NCBI GenBank assembly: GCA_000442015.1
Contig: KE560410.1
Coordinates: forward strand, 1-21,353
Origin: Rozella allomycis CSF55
Taxonomy: Eukaryota > Rozellomycota
Direction: 5' to 3'
DNA length: 21,353 nucleotides
The notes below the pieces were generated by a model, which was given only the letters and a program-made list of their open reading frames with translations, made no database searches and had not been told where the DNA came from. How positions within the stretch are numbered: the stretch's first letter is position 1; every line of letters begins with the position of its first letter. This document shows, in pieces, positions 17,790-21,353 of the stretch. A program made the translations under genes and the position numbers.

Positions 17790-20135
17790 CTAATGAAGAC
17801 TAGAATAATAATTTTCACAATTAGGTACATCTACTCTTAATTTCTTTTTTGATGGGACAAATGACTCTTCGCTGTGGATGTTCTTTTTGGGACTGCCGTG
17901 TGGACGTATCAAATCACTTGCATGATTTGTATCATGTAGAGGGGGCGCCAATTGTTGTGCTTGGAAGCCATCAGATCCGCCGTAAATAACGCTTTTATTA
18001 GATGCCTGAAATTTTACTTTGTGTAATTGTCAAAGACTTCCTTGTTTGGAGCCATGTTTGATGGAAATGAATTACGCTCGGTATTTGCATGTGCTCTTGG
18101 TGGTTGGCTCTCCTGATACTGGCGATGAGCTTGCACTTCTTCTGCTTGGGCCATTGCCTCTTGACTCCAATGTTCTTCATAAATCTGCCTTTTAAGGTCT
18201 TCCAGTTTCCTTTCCACAATATAGAATATGTATTCGTCAAACAATAACCTCATCAAATGATAAGAACCTTTTAAATATTGAAGATAATGTTACCGAATGA
18301 ACTTGCACTTCTCAATGTCAAGTCACGCATAATTAGTGTAGACATAAATGACCATTTCATTAAAAATTGTCTTGAATTGTTTTCTACAATAGACGGATGC
18401 TCTGGTTCGTGAGTCTATTGAAGTTTATGATTTGTGTTACTTCTGGGGCCAAGCACTGTTCAACAATTCCTTCGAGCCATTCGCACCAAAATTCCAAAGA
18501 AACTCCTTGGCGTAAGTATGTTCTGAAACTCTCTTCCACTATTCAACATTATAGCAATTTATTACCCGATTCAAAAATGTTTTCTCTACATATCACAACC
18601 CATGAGGCTTGCTCTTTAATACTCTCAAAGTCAATATGGTTCCAGTCATTCAANTTATATTACCCGATTCAAAAATGTTTTCTCTGCATATAACAACCCA
18701 CGAGGCTTGCTCTTTAATACTCTCAAAGTCAATATGGTTCCAGTCATTCAACATCTGGCTAACTTGTTCTGAATTTTGCAAAACTGTTCTAGCAGCCTGC
18801 GCCAAATGATTTAAAGAGGTTCTTCGTCTAAGTACATGGCAAAATCTTCTGGCGCAATCAAGCTTTACATCCACAACAGCCATTGGAAATCCATCAAAAG
18901 CAGTCAAGAGCCAGATTTCCAAGTTTTTCGCAAAATGTCGTATCTGTTGTGACAAATTTATATTTAAAGGCTCTAGAACATTGGATAACAGTAATTGCAC
19001 AATATTCTTATGTTATAGTTATAGAATGTTTACCTGGTTCATTAAATCATCTGTTACACCAATTAATCGGCAAGCCTCCTCGCAGTTCAAGTTTGAAATT
19101 ATTTCCGAGTTTAATCCCTGCCAAAATTGTTTTAAAACCACCTCCATCTAGCATACATCTAAGAAAATCAATTTACTGAAGCAAAGTCTTTCATGCTAAT
19201 CATATTGTACACTTGTTGGCAGTGGATACGATATGCACTGCAAAATTCTACTAGCGCGTCCAAAGAAATGTGAGAGGGTATGTTTGATGCTATAGGTACG
19301 CAGTGCTCTTCTAAGACACAAATAAAGTCCTCCACACTCGGGCTGGTGTACAACCTTTGATCGTTGCGTTGCTGAATCTCTGAGATTGATTCCAAATTTT
19401 CTTGTTTAACTTTTCTGTTGCCGCTCCTTGGCTTTGGTGCACTGACTTTTTGTTCAGCACTTCGTACAATGAGGGATGTGTCATGGTTCATCATTTCCGG
19501 GTCGTTTTTCAGTTTGATTCCATAATAATGGTACCTATAATTAAATAATTTGTTTCATACTTTGAATTCCCGCGTGTTCCTAGTCTTCTTGTTTTGAGGT
19601 TAGGAAACACTGCCCTGATAATTTTACCGAATGAGGCTGCATTGACTGGTTCTACGCCCGATAAATGACACTGTTCCAAATAATGGGAATAGAGTGTAGA
19701 TCTTGGCATGCTAACTCCTTCATGCGCTTCATAGTTGGCCTCCAGCCATGTCGAAACGAACGGTGCCTTCGTCTTACTTACGCCATTCGACTGAAAAGCC
19801 TGCGCTAGTCTTCTAATGTAATTTAAACTTATAATATTTACGCTGGAAGTGGTTGATGAGCAAAGGCCTGAGGCCCGGCTTTTGCGGGGGAAGAGTAATG
19901 ATGAAAAATCCCTATGTGGCACTTTGAGAACATTTTACCTCCTTGTAGTGCATCATTACTTTCATCGTCTTCAGATGTGTCTGTAGATTCCTTAATGAGT
20001 GTTAAATCAAAGTATTACGTGATATTCAGAGTTTGTTGTGTTGGCAACGGCAACATTCGAGTGCTGATTGATGGTAGTGTCATTTTCTTGCTTTTTGTGG
20101 GGTTCATTATCTGCTATTAACACCGTGGAAAGCAT
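17790..20135 (-). CDS. RFX-family winged-helix transcription factor
   Basis: Eleven minus-strand exons: 20135-20019, 19990-19939, 19911-19842, 19812-19561, 19534-19177, 19147-19034, 19006-18566, 18538-18441, 18414-18294, 18267-18018 and 17991-17790. Introns are 28, 27, 29, 26, 29, 27, 27, 26, 26 and 26 nt. With a 98-bp assembly duplication removed from exon 7, the frame is continuous for 658 aa. RFX proteins bind X-box DNA in the nucleus. The DNA-binding domain is at about 101-172 ([46 protein letters not shown], the last split by an intron). The dimerisation region follows ([18 protein letters not shown] at about 381, [35 protein letters not shown] at about 499-516), then a probable coiled coil and a C-terminal SKKKLR nuclear signal. 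An acidic Ser/Asp/Glu stretch lies at 40-55. The start is the first ATG after an in-frame TGA; exons 1-3 and 11 rest on frame and intron pattern only. Confidence 0.93.
18560..18751. repeat. 98-bp duplication joined at an N inside RFX exon 7
   Basis: Bases 18560-18653 and 18658-18751 match over 94 bp with three substitutions, and the single N at 18654 lies between them. Both encode the same stretch ([18 protein letters not shown]). The offset of 98 is not a multiple of three. Removing exactly 98 bp leaves exon 7 at 343 nt, which fits the phases of both neighbouring introns and the family alignment. Two unmerged contigs or alleles are the simplest cause. Confidence 0.92.
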
Positions 20136-20990
20136 TTCTAGTCATATGTGAAGCGAAGGCTATTTTACTTTTGTTTAAAGGTGTATTTGTAAACAAACCA
20201 GGTACATTGTTAAAAAAAATTTCCTTCAAGGGAAATCTATTATTTTCATTGAAAAGAGTCTTGAGAAGCAAAAAATCTACAGTTAAATTGAAATTTCCGT
20301 ATTTATTCTCAACAGTGGCTATACATTATGTTGTGACCTTCAAACTTTCAATTTTACAGAAATAGAAGAATATGAATTATATCATATATGTATCTACGTC
20401 AAAGGCGCAAACGCTCATTCATAAAAAAGAGGCGAAAGCAAATATTTTATATTTTAAATAAATACAATTAATTTAATAATTTATAATCGTATGAAATTGA
20501 AAATTTAATCAGAATAATGGCTTCGATTCATATTGAATGCCAAGTAATCATAAACAATTATTAATTCGCCCGCTTTGCGGCTTTGCCGTTTTCTGCACTG
20601 GAGGTAAACCTTTATTCTCTTCATGGACACTATAGAAACAGTAGTCACTAGTGTTACTCGCAGAGCTCATTTATAACATTAAAGGCAAGCTACATATATC
20701 CACTTAAAGATATGGTCCTCGGCGATTCAAAGTAACACCCACGAACAGTGAAAATCAAAATGGCATTTGATTCTTTGCATGAGCAAAAATTGAAATTATA
20801 AAACGAATTGATGAATTAAATTTCAAGTATTCAATACACATATACGTTTCTCATTAATATTTTTGTACTTCTTCCTCCACACTAATTGAAAAGATTCTAT
20901 AATTAATCGGACTAATGGCTATTCATAGAGTTTATCTATTTTTATAAATTGATAATCTAAAAATGCACTTTATGACCAAGCCACAACAAG
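20136..20990. other. Divergent intergenic region between RFX and a secreted-protein gene
   Basis: The 855 bp separate two divergent start codons, so promoters for both should lie here. The DNA is AT-rich. A plus-strand frame at 20171-20365 has no ATG near its beginning and no recognisable motif. A stretch at about 20452-20490 (TTTTAAATAAATACAATTAA, then ATAATCGTAT) resembles the tail side of the SINE at 6471-6500 and may be a SINE relic. No TATA box is assigned. Confidence 0.5.
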
Positions 20991-21353
20991 ATGTTTATCT
21001 GGGGTGTTTTGACAGTTGTTACAGTCATTTCTAATGCGCTTGTTTCTGGGTCCCTTTCATCTGAAAAAGAGGTAAGACAAACGCTTGAGAATTTCGTCAC
21101 CGTAAGGAACTTGGAAACTGACGGTGTCAATGATGTTTTGGAGTTTATTGGAAAAAATGATATCCCAAATAATACGCCTTGGGATCTTTTTAAGAAAGTG
21201 ACCAATCAGGTGTTTCAATGTGTCAAGGTTGAAACTCTTCGACATCGCGCAACTAAAGCTTTTGAAAATTTGGTAGGTGTTTCTTCACGCAAAGGTGACA
21301 TATTCTATGGAAGAAATCAAGATAGCATGCCTTTTATGAATGATATATTGGAG
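20991..21353 (+). CDS. Probable secreted or membrane protein, 5' part only
   Basis: An ATG at 20991 opens a frame that stays open for 121 codons to the window edge, so the gene is incomplete. The first 20 or so residues form a hydrophobic segment (MFIWGVLTVVTVISNALVSG) followed by polar sequence, typical of a signal peptide with cleavage near VSG-SLS. The following region is soluble and mixed-charge (LEFIGKNDIPNNTPWDLFKK, VFQCVKVETLRHRATKAFEN). I recognise no family. No ultra-short intron is needed to keep this part open. Confidence 0.7.
   Translation, partial: MFIWGVLTVVTVISNALVSGSLSSEKEVRQTLENFVTVRNLETDGVNDVLEFIGKNDIPNNTPWDLFKKVTNQVFQCVKVETLRHRATKAFENLVGVSSRKGDIFYGRNQDSMPFMNDILE

Noticed and set aside
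18397-18809. Plus-strand ORFs opposite RFX exons 7-8.
   Set aside because: They are shadows of the conserved minus-strand exons and cross the N-joined duplication.
19159-19176. An 18-nt intron in RFX (acceptor TTCTTAG).
   Set aside because: It leaves an in-frame stop within nine codons. The 29-nt intron 19148-19176 keeps a 38-codon exon open.
20037-20054. An X-box (RFX binding site) for autoregulation, from TTGGCAACGGCAAC.
   Set aside because: It lies inside RFX coding exon 1, and one half-site does not match the consensus.
20171-20365. A 64-codon plus-strand gene.
   Set aside because: It has no suitable ATG, a biased Lys/Leu/Phe composition from AT-rich DNA, and no motif.

Overview
This is nuclear DNA of a small-genome eukaryote, most likely an opisthokont. 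Four complete conserved genes can be reconstructed: a THADA/Trm732 homologue, a PX-PH phospholipase D, a RanGAP (Rna1 type) and an RFX transcription factor. They contain 17 GT-AG introns. Fourteen of these are only 26-29 nt long, and each splice was fixed by reading frame together with family conservation. Dicyemid mesozoans are reported to have introns of about this length. On the other hand, the RanGAP (386 aa, acidic tail, no metazoan C-terminal domain) and the Trm732-sized THADA (1416 aa) look fungus-like, so an early-diverging fungus or fungal relative is equally possible. I do not assign a species.

Layout. 1-1250 is a repeat island holding the last exon of an unknown minus-strand gene (83-268), a run of four perfect stem-loops (318-431), a 16-bp triplet repeat, a 283-bp inverted-repeat element and two copies of a dispersed ~110-bp repeat. 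1254-5907 (+) is THADA/Trm732; its three longer introns (129-140 nt) are tandem duplicates carrying two in-frame 36-nt microexons. 5920-8169 has no recognised gene; it holds a tRNA-derived SINE, inverted GGTGGTGCGG repeats and the main ~110-bp array. 8170-12516 is a decayed Ty3/gypsy retrotransposon on the minus strand with an intact 5-bp target-site duplication and unequal LTRs. 12640-12954 is a small unknown ORF.

13536-20135 is a compact gene block: phospholipase D (+), RanGAP (-) and RFX (-). The phospholipase D and RanGAP stops are 72 bp apart and converge. RanGAP and RFX lie in tandem 86 bp apart. After an 855-bp divergent intergenic region, a gene for a probable secreted protein starts at 20991 (+) and runs off the window.

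The genes belong to general cell biology (tRNA modification, phosphatidic acid signalling, nuclear transport, transcription) and do not form one pathway. The most notable signals are the uniform ultra-short introns, the microexon duplication and the stem-loop cluster. Nine isolated Ns (304, 1066, 1193, 7323, 7483, 7730, 7961, 8439, 18654) lie mostly in or near repeats and look like contig joins. At 18654 the join falsely duplicates 98 bp of the RFX gene.
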